Of a DNA stretch of 64,000 nt, positions 8,335 through 18,000 are shown piece by piece (position 1 is the first letter of the stretch; each line of letters opens with the position of its first letter). The position numbers and the translations under genes are program-made. The notes below the pieces were generated by a model, which saw only the letters and a program-made list of their open reading frames with translations, was not told the DNA's origin and searched no databases. This DNA is from ZC4RG29 sp035304385 (lineage in GTDB: Bacteria > Bacteroidota > Bacteroidia > Cytophagales > Cyclobacteriaceae), in NCBI GenBank assembly GCA_035304385.1, contig DATGQD010000028.1, forward strand, positions 1-64,000, in the 5' to 3' direction.

Positions 8335-9489
8335 TCATTTGCTCAACGTCAGCTTTTCCGCTTGTGCCTGCGCTTTGAGTGCAAGCTCGGTGGCGAGGAA
8401 GCAGTGCGCCTGTGTCATCGCGGTCTCGGTACGATTCACAATGTCGTGCGCGAGCTGAGCGCCATAAGGCAGTTCCTGTTCAGAGCAGTCGACATAGCGT
8501 GTTTCTTTTCCATCGACCAGGAAGAGATGGTTGCCACCCTTTCTGCCGCCGATGTCGATGTTCTTTCGGATTTCAATAAAGCCTTCTGTTCCTAATATCG
8601 TGAGACGACCATCACCCCATGTGTTTAAACCGTCGGGAGTAAACCAGTCGACGCGGACGTAACCGGTACCCTTATCGCCCCGGAGCATCACATCGCCAAA
8701 GTCTTCAAACGCCGGATATTGGGTGTAATGTACGTTGCCGACTTGCGCTGCCACTACGGAGCCGGACGTAGAGCCGGTGAAGAATAAGAATTGATCGCAT
8801 TGATGCGATCCGATGTCGCAGATGATTCCACCGTAATATTTCTTATCGAAGAACCAGGATGGGCGGGCGTTGATGTTCATCCGGTGCGGTCCGAGTCCTA
8901 TGGTTTGTATGACTTTCCCGATAGCGCCGGCCTGCACCAGTTCACCGGCCTTTACTGTCGCCCGGTTCTCGAAGCGTTCACTATACATGATAGAGTATAT
9001 GCGGCCAGTCTCTTTTTGCACCCGTCGCACTTCTTCCAATTGTTCGAGGGTGATGATGCCGGGTTTGTCAGCCATGAAATCTTTACCGTGCTGCATTGCG
9101 CGGATGCCGAGCGGTGCGCGGTCGACGGGTATCGAAGCGCTTACGACGAGCTGAATGCTTGCGTCCTCCAGGATCTCCTGTTCACTTCGTGCCAGTCGCG
9201 CATCCGGATACCGTTTTGAAAACTGGGCTACCAGTTCGGGTTCTTTGGCATAGAAAGAGACGAGCTCTCCGCCATTTCTCAGCATGGCCTGCGTTTGTCC
9301 GTAAATATGGCCGTGGTTGAGGCCGATTACGGAGAAGCGAATCGGCGGCGCGGCTATCGCTTGTCTTTTTCGCCTTACTTTGTCTTCGACTACTCTTGCC
9401 TGGGTGGCGTAGGGGAGGGTAGTTCCCACGGTCATGGCAGCTGCTGCCGAGAGCGATTGTCGGATAAAGTTGCGTCGATTGGATTGCAT
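8335..9489 (-). CDS. Tat-exported Gfo/Idh/MocA-family oxidoreductase
   Basis: A 384-residue enzyme. It starts with a twin-arginine leader (NRRNFIRQSLSAAAAM), then a Rossmann region (FSVIGLNHGHIYG, ~52-64) in which the glycine motif is altered, a catalytic Lys motif read as ADKPG, and the C-terminal domain with CDIGSHQCDQF, which carries the family's conserved His/Asp. It is shorter than, and only distantly related to, the two ~450-residue paralogues in this window. The likely chemistry is NAD(P)-dependent sugar oxidation outside the cytoplasm. The AraC gene lies upstream on the same strand with a 38-base gap, so the pair may form one unit with the regulator sensing the substrate. Confidence 0.75.
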   Translation of the reverse strand: MQSNRRNFIRQSLSAAAAMTVGTTLPYATQARVVEDKVRRKRQAIAAPPIRFSVIGLNHGHIYGQTQAMLRNGGELVSFYAKEPELVAQFSKRYPDARLARSEQEILEDASIQLVVSASIPVDRAPLGIRAMQHGKDFMADKPGIITLEQLEEVRRVQKETGRIYSIMYSERFENRATVKAGELVQAGAIGKVIQTIGLGPHRMNINARPSWFFDKKYYGGIICDIGSHQCDQFLFFTGSTSGSVVAAQVGNVHYTQYPAFEDFGDVMLRGDKGTGYVRVDWFTPDGLNTWGDGRLTILGTEGFIEIRKNIDIGGRKGGNHLFLVDGKETRYVDCSEQELPYGAQLAHDIVNRTETAMTQAHCFLATELALKAQAQAEKLTLSK

Positions 9490-9527
9490 GTCACGTGTTT
9501 TGGATAGAGCAAGGTACTGATTATTGC

Positions 9528-10403
9528 CTATCCTACCGTCAACATTTTTTGTTGACGGTATTGCAGCGGGGGTTTGCCGTAGGTCTCTTTGAACAGTCTC
9601 ACAAAATGGGAGGTGTTTTTGAAACCGCTGCGCAGTGTTATGTCACTGATCGACTCTTCGGTAGTTTCCAGCAGGTGACGTGCAAACTCAAGCCGCTTCG
9701 AGATGAGCCATTTCCCGGGCGACATTCCGTATACCTCCTGGAACTCCGCTTTGAAAGCCGACAGGCTGCGCGCACACAACCTCGCGTATTCGGCCAGGCT
9801 CATGTTACTCATAAAAAACTGTTCCATGATGGCAGGGAGGGGAACCTTCCCGCAGGAATAGATCGCAGCAAAATGGTCGGCCAGTTGTTCGTTCTGGGAA
9901 GAGGAGAGAATGTTCAGGATGAGCTCTTCGAATTTTACCGTAAGCAGTTCGCGTGACGGCGTACCGGCTTTTTTGAAGTACGTTAACACGGAGTGGAAAT
10001 ACGCCGACAAGGAATCATCGACATGTACGGTTACTATCGGGTCGCCACAAAAAGGTGCTTTTGGCGTCTGCGGTACGCCACCGGGATATTTGTTCAGTAC
10101 CGTTTTGATAAAATGGTCGGGTACAAAGATCAGAAGCGCACAGTAGTCGTGGTCGTGATATCGTTCGGCGATGTACGCGCCGTGCTTGACAAAGCGCGCT
10201 TCGCCGGCTTCGGCGGCAAACTCCCGATCGCCGGCGAGCCATTTCTTTCTGCCGCCGAGTACAAACTCAAAATAGTTGTTAGGTGTCCAGAATCCTACCC
10301 GGGAATCGGGGATGAGGCATTTGTACTCGACGAACAGGAGCTCGTCCACTTCGAATTTCTTGAACAGGTTGCCCTGCGTGACGTAGTCGTAAAAATTAAC
10401 CAC
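9528..10403 (-). CDS. AraC-family transcriptional regulator
   Basis: A 291-residue regulator. Residues ~1-170 form a cupin-like ligand or dimerisation part. The C-terminal ~100 residues hold two helix-turn-helix motifs: SLAEYARLCARSLSAFKAEF, then SISDITLRSGFKNTSHFVRLF followed by YGKPPLQYR, the AraC signature. The gene lies 38 bases upstream of the exported Gfo/Idh/MocA gene in the same direction and is divergent from the DsrE-like gene, so either side could be its target. The effector is unknown. Confidence 0.85.
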   Translation of the reverse strand: MVNFYDYVTQGNLFKKFEVDELLFVEYKCLIPDSRVGFWTPNNYFEFVLGGRKKWLAGDREFAAEAGEARFVKHGAYIAERYHDHDYCALLIFVPDHFIKTVLNKYPGGVPQTPKAPFCGDPIVTVHVDDSLSAYFHSVLTYFKKAGTPSRELLTVKFEELILNILSSSQNEQLADHFAAIYSCGKVPLPAIMEQFFMSNMSLAEYARLCARSLSAFKAEFQEVYGMSPGKWLISKRLEFARHLLETTEESISDITLRSGFKNTSHFVRLFKETYGKPPLQYRQQKMLTVG

Positions 10404-10651
10404 TCCTTACCAATGCCTCTTTTTCCGGGATGTCGAGGGTATGCATTTTTAAGCACACCCTGTACTCTACGTATGTGTTTTTTATAGGGTTTCGCAAATT
10501 TGACCGATCAGCAAATTTTTTCGACTCCAGAGAAAATGTGACCCTCGTCCTTTTCAGAAACCTGCTCGTTAAATACCGCATCAATTGATCGGTGGTATCC
10601 CTGAATACCGGGATGCCACCGGTGATGTACAACCAAACAACCAAGCAAACC

Positions 10652-11320
10652 ATGATTGACTCTGTGAAGGAAAATCCGAGAAGAAGATTTCTGGGCCAGG
10701 TATTGGCCGGAACTGCTGCAGGTATTTCGACGCTCTCTTTACCGTTTGGCGCACAAGCCGGTGCTGGTGAAGGAGACGCTGACGAATGGTTCAGCCGCGC
10801 AAAAGGAAAACACCGGATTGTGTATGATGCTTCTGAGCCGCATGAAGGACTTCCCATCATCTGGTCGTGGGTGTACTACCTCACCAACAACAGTACGGGC
10901 ACGCCTGACAATGACATGACGGCCATGGTCGTGCTGCGTCATAATGCGATACCTTTTGCCATGGAGGATCGACTCTGGCAGAAATACAAGTTTGGTGAGA
11001 TGTTTAACGTTAAGGACAACACTACCGGCAAGCCTGCCTTGCGGAATCCATACTATGCGCCGGGTCAGGGCGATTTTCCGTTTCCGGAAATCCAGGGAAT
11101 ACAAGCGCTTCAGGCCCGCGGCGCCATGTTCTGCGTATGCAATATGGCCCTCAAGGTGTACAGTCAAATAGCAGCACAGACCGCAGGTCTCGATGCTGAG
11201 GAAGTACGGCAGGACTGGGTGAAAGGCGTGCTTAAGGATATTCAAATCGTTCCGTCAGGCGTGTGGGCCGTTGGCCGCGCGCAGGAACATGGCTTCGGAT
11301 ATTGTTACGCAGGAGGCTGA
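10652..11320 (+). CDS. Tat-exported DsrE-like protein
   Basis: I use the ATG at 10652, giving 222 residues, because the twin-arginine leader (NPRRRFLGQVLAGTAAG) then sits at its N-terminus; upstream in-frame ATGs at 10592 and 10625 are possible. After the leader there is a DsrE/F-like alpha/beta fold: KHRIVYDASEP, DMTAMVVLRHNAIPFAM, GAMFCVCNMALKVY and VKGVLKDIQIVPSGVWAV. The CVC pair lies where DsrE-family proteins carry their reactive cysteine. DsrE proteins relay sulfur as persulfide. The next gene encodes a TauE/SafE-type sulfur-anion exporter, which supports a sulfur role. Exported members are poorly studied. Confidence 0.6.
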   Translation: MIDSVKENPRRRFLGQVLAGTAAGISTLSLPFGAQAGAGEGDADEWFSRAKGKHRIVYDASEPHEGLPIIWSWVYYLTNNSTGTPDNDMTAMVVLRHNAIPFAMEDRLWQKYKFGEMFNVKDNTTGKPALRNPYYAPGQGDFPFPEIQGIQALQARGAMFCVCNMALKVYSQIAAQTAGLDAEEVRQDWVKGVLKDIQIVPSGVWAVGRAQEHGFGYCYAGG

Positions 11321-11440
11321 CCAACTGAGCCAAATCCGTAACGGGGAAGAGGTCATAATCCAGGATGGCCCTTCCCTTACTTCTTCACGCTCACTCACTC
11401 TTACACTGATCTTATTTCAACTTTTAGATAAAGCGGGGTA

Positions 11441-12223
11441 ATGGAAACAGCCGGTTACGTGGCGCTCATTGCCGCAGGCATGTTGTTGGGAATTACCGGT
11501 AGCGGAGGCTCGGTGCTGTCGCTGCCCGTTCTCGTCTATCTTTTCTCTTTGGATGTGGTTATTGCATCCGCCTATTCGCTTTTCATCGTCGGCGCAACCA
11601 GCATAGTTGGCACTGTATTGAAGCAGAGGAAGCGCCTGGTTGATGTACGCACCGGGTTGATCTTTGCAATACCCTCTATCGCTGCTGCATTCTCCACGCG
11701 AAAGTGGCTGATGCCCTCCATTCCGGATGTCGTGCTGTACACGGAGAACTTCACCCTTACAAAACGAGCGCTTTTGCTCGGCATCTTTGCGTGTGTGATC
11801 ATCCTGGTGTCGGTGAAGATGATACTCAATGGTAAGGCGAAGAACGCGTCGGCGCAAGCGCCGCATCCTTACGTGTTGATTCCTATTGGCATGACAACAG
11901 GCGCGCTCGCCGGATTGCTCGGCGTGGGCGGTGGCTTCCTTATCTTGCCCGCACTGGTTGCCTTCGCTCGTATCCCGTTTGAAAATGTAGTGGGCACAAC
12001 CCTATTTGTTATCGCGCTGAATTCATTGCTGGCGTTTCTTGGCGATCTTCTGAACTATTCGATTAACTGGACCTTTCTTTTGTCTATTACAACCCTATCT
12101 ATCGCGGGTGTGTGCCTGGGGATTCTCACCAACCGCCTCGTTCCGGCTAAGTCACTGCAGCGGTCTATGGGGTGGCTGACGCTGACGATGGGGATATGGA
12201 TGCTTGTGAGTGAGTTGCTATAG
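11441..12223 (+). CDS. Sulfite exporter TauE/SafE-family membrane protein
   Basis: A 260-residue inner-membrane protein with about eight hydrophobic helices in two halves. Each half opens with the family's glycine-rich motif: GMLLGITGSGGSVLSLPVL (residues ~12-30) and GMTTGALAGLLGVGGGFLILP (~148-168). The family moves sulfite, sulfoacetate and other organosulfonates or sulfur anions. The 120-base gap after the DsrE-like gene allows co-transcription. Substrate is inferred only. Confidence 0.8.
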   Translation: METAGYVALIAAGMLLGITGSGGSVLSLPVLVYLFSLDVVIASAYSLFIVGATSIVGTVLKQRKRLVDVRTGLIFAIPSIAAAFSTRKWLMPSIPDVVLYTENFTLTKRALLLGIFACVIILVSVKMILNGKAKNASAQAPHPYVLIPIGMTTGALAGLLGVGGGFLILPALVAFARIPFENVVGTTLFVIALNSLLAFLGDLLNYSINWTFLLSITTLSIAGVCLGILTNRLVPAKSLQRSMGWLTLTMGIWMLVSELL

Positions 12224-12359
12224 GGGGTCGTGGCCTCCCTTTAAGGATGAGGAGGGGAAGATTGGTGTAGTGTCAGGTGTCGAAGGTTGGTTCCTGAATT
12301 AATTTTTTAACTTAACATCAGGCGAGCTATTCCGCATCTTGACACTAAACCTTGTACCC

Positions 12360-13523
12360 ATGAGCAAATTACTCACCATCTGTTTCATACTCTGTGCAGC
12401 GACAAGCTTTGCGCAGACGTCGACGTTTAACGGCCTGGACATGAGCCTCAGCAATCTTTCACGGTTGTCGGATGCCCAAACGCGGTCTATCAGCCCGGAA
12501 AACTTTACCGGCGAAAAGGGGAAGGGCGGAATGGCCGATCCTATCAAGCAAAAGGGCCAGCGCAACGTGGCAAATGCTGCCAACGAAGCAGATGAACTTG
12601 GGGTGGGATGGAAGGTAAACCCTTTCATTATCATCAACCCGGGCGAGACGTTCACCATCGCTGAGATGGAAGGACCCGGTGCGATCCAGCACATCTGGAT
12701 GACGCCTACCGGCAACTGGCAGTTTTCTATCATTCGCTTTTATTGGGATGACGAAACCACACCCTCCATAGAAGCGCCCGTGGGTGCTTTCTTTGGCATG
12801 GCCTGGAACGAATATGCGCACTTGAACTCGCTCGCGGTAACTGTCAACCCGGGCAGCGCCTTTAACTGCTATTGGAAAATGCCGTTCCGGAAAAAGTGCA
12901 AGATCACAGTTGAGAATATCAATCCGGAGGAACCCATGCGCTTGTATTACCAGGTTACCTATGCGCTGACCGAAATCGGCGACGATGAAGCGTATCTTCA
13001 CGCACAATACCGGCGATCCAATCCCAACTCCACTTCGGTCCATACCATTCTCGACGGCGTCAGGGGGAAGGGACACTACGTGGGCACCTATATGGGCGTC
13101 GGCGTGCGTAACAACGGCTGGTGGGGTGAAGGCGAAATCAAATTTTATCTCGACGGCGATAAGGATTTCGCCACGATTGTCGGCACCGGCACTGAAGACT
13201 ATTTCTGTGGGTCATACAATTTCGAAAACCGGGCAACGAAACAGTACCAGGAGTTCTCAACGGCGTATGCCGGTCTGCACCAGGTCATTCGGCCCGACGG
13301 CATGTACCGCTCGCAGCAGCGTTTCGGATTATATCGCTGGCATATCCAAGACCCCATCCGATTTGAAAAGGACCTGAAGGTGACCATTCAGGATTTGGGA
13401 TGGCGACAGGGCGGATACCTCGCGCAGCAATCGGACATTATCACCGTGGCGTTCTGGTATCAGCGTGAACCACATGCGCGTTTTCCGAAGCTGCCGGACC
13501 GCAAGGCGCTGGAGATCAACTAG
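12360..13523 (+). CDS. Secreted DUF2961 / GH172-family glycoside hydrolase
   Basis: The start is set at 12360 so that the 387-residue product begins with a good signal peptide (MSKLLTICFILCAATSFAQ). An in-frame ATG seven codons upstream gives no such leader. The body has the DUF2961 pattern: ARTQ-like SISPENFTGEKGKGG, GAIQHIWMT, the FYWDDE motif, then GEGEIKFYLDGD, GTGTEDYFCGSYNF and LYRWHIQDPI. DUF2961 is glycoside hydrolase family 172, which includes enzymes acting on alpha-D-arabinofuranosides and fructofuranosides. The acidic pair in FYWDDE and the Glu in GTEDYF are the expected catalytic region. A good terminator follows at 13594. Its sugar target here is unknown. Confidence 0.85.
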   Translation: MSKLLTICFILCAATSFAQTSTFNGLDMSLSNLSRLSDAQTRSISPENFTGEKGKGGMADPIKQKGQRNVANAANEADELGVGWKVNPFIIINPGETFTIAEMEGPGAIQHIWMTPTGNWQFSIIRFYWDDETTPSIEAPVGAFFGMAWNEYAHLNSLAVTVNPGSAFNCYWKMPFRKKCKITVENINPEEPMRLYYQVTYALTEIGDDEAYLHAQYRRSNPNSTSVHTILDGVRGKGHYVGTYMGVGVRNNGWWGEGEIKFYLDGDKDFATIVGTGTEDYFCGSYNFENRATKQYQEFSTAYAGLHQVIRPDGMYRSQQRFGLYRWHIQDPIRFEKDLKVTIQDLGWRQGGYLAQQSDIITVAFWYQREPHARFPKLPDRKALEIN

Positions 13524-13593
13524 CATCTCAGCTGCGTTCCGTGTAATTGCAAACCCGACATAACACACAATGCACACCCGCGACCGCCCGGGA

Positions 13594-13638
13594 ACAGGTG
13601 GCACTCTACGCCACGTTAGCGTGCCGCCTGTGTTTTTT
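13594..13638 (+). terminator. Rho-independent terminator after the GH172 gene
   Basis: An 11-bp stem (ACAGGTGGCAC, 13594-13604, with GTGCCGCCTGT, 13621-13631; one G-U pair) closes a 16-base loop and is followed by six T residues at 13633-13638. It ends GH172 transcripts before the next oxidoreductase gene. Confidence 0.65.
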
Positions 13639-13692
13639 CGTTGCGTTCTGTCCGCAGATTTTCGCATTTTGGCGTTCAAAGAAATCGATATC

Positions 13693-15051
13693 ATGGCTAA
13701 CCACGACTTCAACATCAATCGGCGCCGTTTCATCAAAGGGGCGGCTGCCTCGCTGGCACTCACTTCTTTCGGTGCGTACGGCCTCGACATTATTTACCCT
13801 GAAAAAGCATACCGCGTCGCGCTCATCGGATCGGGCTGGTACGGGAAAAGCGACTTATTCCGCCTCATCCAGGTGTCGCCCGTGGACGTGGTCGGTATCA
13901 GTGATGTCGATGCTAATATGCTTAAAGGTGCCGCTGAACTCGTGGCCAAACGCCAGAAGTCGGGCAAGAAACCGCCGGTTTTTGGCGATTACAAAAAGAT
14001 GCTGGCAGAAACAAAACCGGATATCGTCCTTATCGGCTCCCCCGACCACTGGCATGCATTGCAGGCCATCGACGCAATCGAGGCCGGTGCACACGTATAC
14101 TTGCAAAAGCCCATCAGCGTGGATGTCATGGAGGGTGAGGCGATCCTGGCAGCGGCCCGAAAACACAACCGTGTAGTCCAGATCGGCACACAACGCCGCA
14201 GCACCCCCCACCTGATTGACGCCAAGAAAAATATTGTGGAAGCCGGACTCCTCGGCAAGATCTCGCACGTCGAACTCTGCTGCTACTTTCCCATGCGTAG
14301 CAACAGCAAACTCTCGGAGCAACCGGTACCGGATTTCTTCGACTACGAAAACTGGACAGGCCCCGCGCCGATGCGTCCGTTTACCGGCCTTCCGCACAGA
14401 AGATGGCGCCAGTTTATGGAGTATGGCAACGGCATCGTAGGCGATATGTGCGTACACATGCTGGATGCAGCACGCTGGACGCTGGGCCTCGGATGGCCCA
14501 AACGCATTACGTCGACCGGTGGAATATATGTGCAAAAGGAAGGCGATGCCAATATCTCCGATACACAGACGGCCTTATTCGAATTCGACGAACTCACTTG
14601 CATATGGCAACACCGTACGTGGGGCACATCTGCCGATCCTCAATATCCCTGGTCGTATAAATTCTACGGTGAGAAAGGCACGCTCTCCTGCAGCACCATG
14701 CAATATGACTTTGTGCCGGTAGACCGGAATGCCCAAAAGATCCACAAAGATGTAGTATACGAAAGGGAGCAATATCCGGAAGACGAGACTGAAGAAGGTA
14801 TTGAGATGAACGCTGCTCCTGCCACGCGCCGGCAGATGCTGGACTTCCTCGGGGCCATCCAGGAAAGACGGAGGCCCGTTGCCGACGTAGAGGAAGGTCA
14901 TATCTCCACAGCGAGTTGTATCCTCGCCAACCTATCCATGGAACTCGAACGTCCCCTAGTGTATGATCACGCCAAACGCGAAGTGAAAGGCGACGCCGAG
15001 GCGACGGCCCGGTTGAAGCGTGAGTACAGGAAAGGATGGCAGCACCCCTAG
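13693..15051 (+). CDS. Tat-exported Gfo/Idh/MocA-family oxidoreductase, paralogue of the 7398 gene
   Basis: Start set at 13693 (MANHDFNINRRRFIKG), 452 residues. The open frame extends upstream through the terminator region, but that part is not protein-like. Twin-arginine leader, Rossmann motif VALIGSGWYGK, GSPDHWHAL, QKPISVDVMEG in place of the usual EKP, and GDMCVHMLDAARW. It aligns from end to end with the 6031-7398 product, including the NINRRRF leader and the C-terminal PLVYDHAKREVKGD against PIVYDPATREVKGD. The probable role is oxidation of a sugar ring hydroxyl outside the cytoplasm. It is isolated by hairpins on both sides, so it is likely its own transcription unit. Confidence 0.8.
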   Translation: MANHDFNINRRRFIKGAAASLALTSFGAYGLDIIYPEKAYRVALIGSGWYGKSDLFRLIQVSPVDVVGISDVDANMLKGAAELVAKRQKSGKKPPVFGDYKKMLAETKPDIVLIGSPDHWHALQAIDAIEAGAHVYLQKPISVDVMEGEAILAAARKHNRVVQIGTQRRSTPHLIDAKKNIVEAGLLGKISHVELCCYFPMRSNSKLSEQPVPDFFDYENWTGPAPMRPFTGLPHRRWRQFMEYGNGIVGDMCVHMLDAARWTLGLGWPKRITSTGGIYVQKEGDANISDTQTALFEFDELTCIWQHRTWGTSADPQYPWSYKFYGEKGTLSCSTMQYDFVPVDRNAQKIHKDVVYEREQYPEDETEEGIEMNAAPATRRQMLDFLGAIQERRRPVADVEEGHISTASCILANLSMELERPLVYDHAKREVKGDAEATARLKREYRKGWQHP

Positions 15052-15065
15052 CGGGATGCTGCCAT
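15036..15065. terminator. Hairpin between convergent genes, enclosing a stop codon
   Basis: Perfect 9-bp arms ATGGCAGCA (15036-15044) and TGCTGCCAT (15057-15065), extended inward by CCC/GGG across one mismatch, leave a TAGC tetraloop that contains the TAG stop of the oxidoreductase gene. There is no long T-run on either side, so this may be a bidirectional terminator or an mRNA 3'-end stabiliser. Confidence 0.5.
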
Positions 15066-15095
15066 AAACCAGGCCGGTGGCCGCTGCCTCTCGTC

Positions 15096-18000
15096 CTATC
15101 CGGCGACTGGCGAAGTACCCGTTTCGCCTCCCGGTGCAATCACCTCGCGGTTTCGGCTGGCGAACACGCGCTGCTTGAGGCGGTAGACCATCAGGTACAT
15201 AACGGGCACGACCACAAGCGTGAGGAAGGTACCGAAGATGAGACCAAAGATCATCGTCCATGACAACGGCGCCCAGAACGTATGGTTGTCGCCGCCGAAG
15301 AAGATGTGCGGATTCAGTTCTGTAAACAGTTTTACGAAGTCGATGTTCAGACCGACGGCCAGCGGGACAAGTCCAAGCGTTGCCGCCATAGCGGTGAGGA
15401 TAACCGGGGTCATCCGCGTCCTGGCAGCCTCTACTATCGCTTCCTTCACTTCAACACCCTGCTGAATGAGGAGGTCAGTGAATTCCACCAGCAGAATGCC
15501 GTTCCGTACGACAATACCCGCCAGCGCCATAATACCCACACCCGACATGACGATGGATATCTCCATCTTGAATAACGAGAAGCCGATCAGCACGCCAATG
15601 ATACTGAACACGATCTCCGCAAGGATAATCAGCGGCTTGCTCGTGGAGTTAAACTGCGCCACAAGGATCATAAAGATAAGAGCAAACGCGGCTATAAAGG
15701 CGACACCGAGGAAGTCGGACGTTTCCTTCTGATCCTCTTGCTCGCCGGTCATCCGTATTTCTACTCCGTCGGGTGTCGAGATGCCGGCAAGGCTCTTTTC
15801 AATTTCCGCAACTACGGCGTTAGCGTTATAATCTGTCAGCACGTTAGAGGACAGCGTGATCACACGCTTCTGGTCGATCCGTCGGATACCCGCGTACGAG
15901 TTTGAATACTCTACGGTGGCGATTGCCGACAGCGGAACCTGACGCACTGCGCCGCCCATCGCCATATCACGGTATGTGATGGGAAGGTTCATCAGTGTGT
16001 TGATGTTGTTCCTTTGATCTTCTTTCACGCGAAGCTGGATCGGGTAGTCGTCGTTCTCGTCACGGAATTTTGAAACCTCGAAACCGTAGATGGCCGTACG
16101 AAGCGTCCTTCCGATCTGACCGGTAGAGATGCCTTCCCGGTTTGCTTTTTCGCGATCGATGTTGATGACGATCTCCGGCTTGTCGCTTTGGAAGTCGGAC
16201 TTCAACTCTTCCACGCCTGGGATGTGCAGCGAATCGAGATATCGTTTCACACGATCTGCCGTACTGGTCAGGATGTTGAAGTCTTCCGCCGAGATCTCGA
16301 TATTGATCGGCTTGCCTGTCGGTGGTCCGTTCTGCTCCTGGCTCACTGAAATCTCCGCACCCTTGATACCCGCGACCGCATCGCGGATATCGTCGAGATA
16401 GACTTTAGTCGACTGTCCATCGCGCTCCGCGAACTTGACAAACGCTACCGTCACCTTTCCAAGGTGGGGGCTCGCCTGGAGACCCACGTCGAACGGGTTC
16501 TCGCTCGCACCGATGGCAACGTTCGAGATCACGGACTCGACGACTTTGTTGTCTTTGCCCAGGGCCTGGATCACACGATCCTCTACCACCCGGGTAATCG
16601 AGTCGGTGACAACCTGGTCGGTGCCGATAGGCATCCGGATATAAGCAAAGATAAAGTTAGGATCGCCGTTCGGGAAGAACACAACCGGAGGCTTGCGAAT
16701 ACCTGTGAACACTATTGAAAACACCAGCAGTACCAACACCCCGGCAAAGATTCCTGCCGGCCTCCAGCCGTTAAGGCACCACCGAATTACGCGCCGATAG
16801 TTTTCCTGGACGCGCGGCCACAGGCGGGTCTGGAAATTTTCGATGACACGCTTGAGATAGAAATGGTGCAGGGCGTAGATGCCGAAGATGAATACGGCGA
16901 AGTTGCCCATGCCAATCCACCCGGTAACGTAAGACATAAATGCCAGCGAGCCGAAGATAATGGCCGTGATCTTGAAACCGCGTGTGATTTTCGACTTGCC
17001 GTGATCCGGAGTATGCGGCTTCATAAAGTCGGCAGCAAACACAGGGTTAATGATGTACGCCACCAGCAACGATGCGAGGAGCGTCACGATCAGGGTGATA
17101 GGAAGGAAGTACATGAACTTCCCGATAACGCCAGGCCAGAATGCGAGCGGCACGAATGGCGCCAGCACGACCAGCGTACCGGACAACACCGGCAAAAAGA
17201 CTTCGCCTGTGGCGATCTTCGCTGCTTTCCGTATAGGTACTTTTCCGTTGTCGAACACGCGGTGCGTATTCTCGATCACGACGATGGCATCGTCGACCAC
17301 GATTCCCAACGCCAGGAGGAACGAGAACAGCGTCATCATGTTCAGCGTAAAGCCGAGGGTAGGGAAGACCAGGAACGCCATGAAGCTGGATATCGGTACA
17401 GACAATCCCACAAAGATGGCGTTGGTTGCCCCCATGAAAAACATGAGAATAATGGTTACCAGCACGAAACCTATAATGATCGTGTTGATCAGGTCATGCA
17501 GGGTGATACGCGTGTTGTCCGACTGGTCTGCCGTTATGGTAATATCAAGCCCGGCGGGGAGGACGTGTGCCTCGAAGTCGTCAACAATGGCGTTGATTTG
17601 ATCTGAGGCGTCGATCAGGTTTTCACCGCTTCTCTTGATTACGTTGAGCGTAATTACATTCTTCTTGTCCAGGCGTGCAAAGCTTTCCTGCTCTTCAAAA
17701 GTATCCAGTACTTCGGCGACGTCCTTGAGGTATACCTTGCCACCCATGATAGAACCCACGACCGTGTTCGCGATCTGGTCGGTGTTCGTGTATTCACCGT
17801 TGACGCTGAGCGAACGCTTCATTCCGTCGACCGAAATCTGGCCACCGGACACAATGACGTTTTCGGATGCGATCGCCTGACTGATATCATCGAGGCTTAC
17901 GCCTGCGAGTGTCGCCTTGTAGAGGTCCACGTTGATTTGGATTTCGCGGTCGAGGGCCCCGATTATATCAACCCGCCTGATTTCCATTACCGCTTCGATT

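Noticed and set aside
16863..17606. 247-codon open frame opposite the RND pump gene
   Set aside because: Overlaps the pump core helices and is very rich in His, Arg and Glu without any family pattern.
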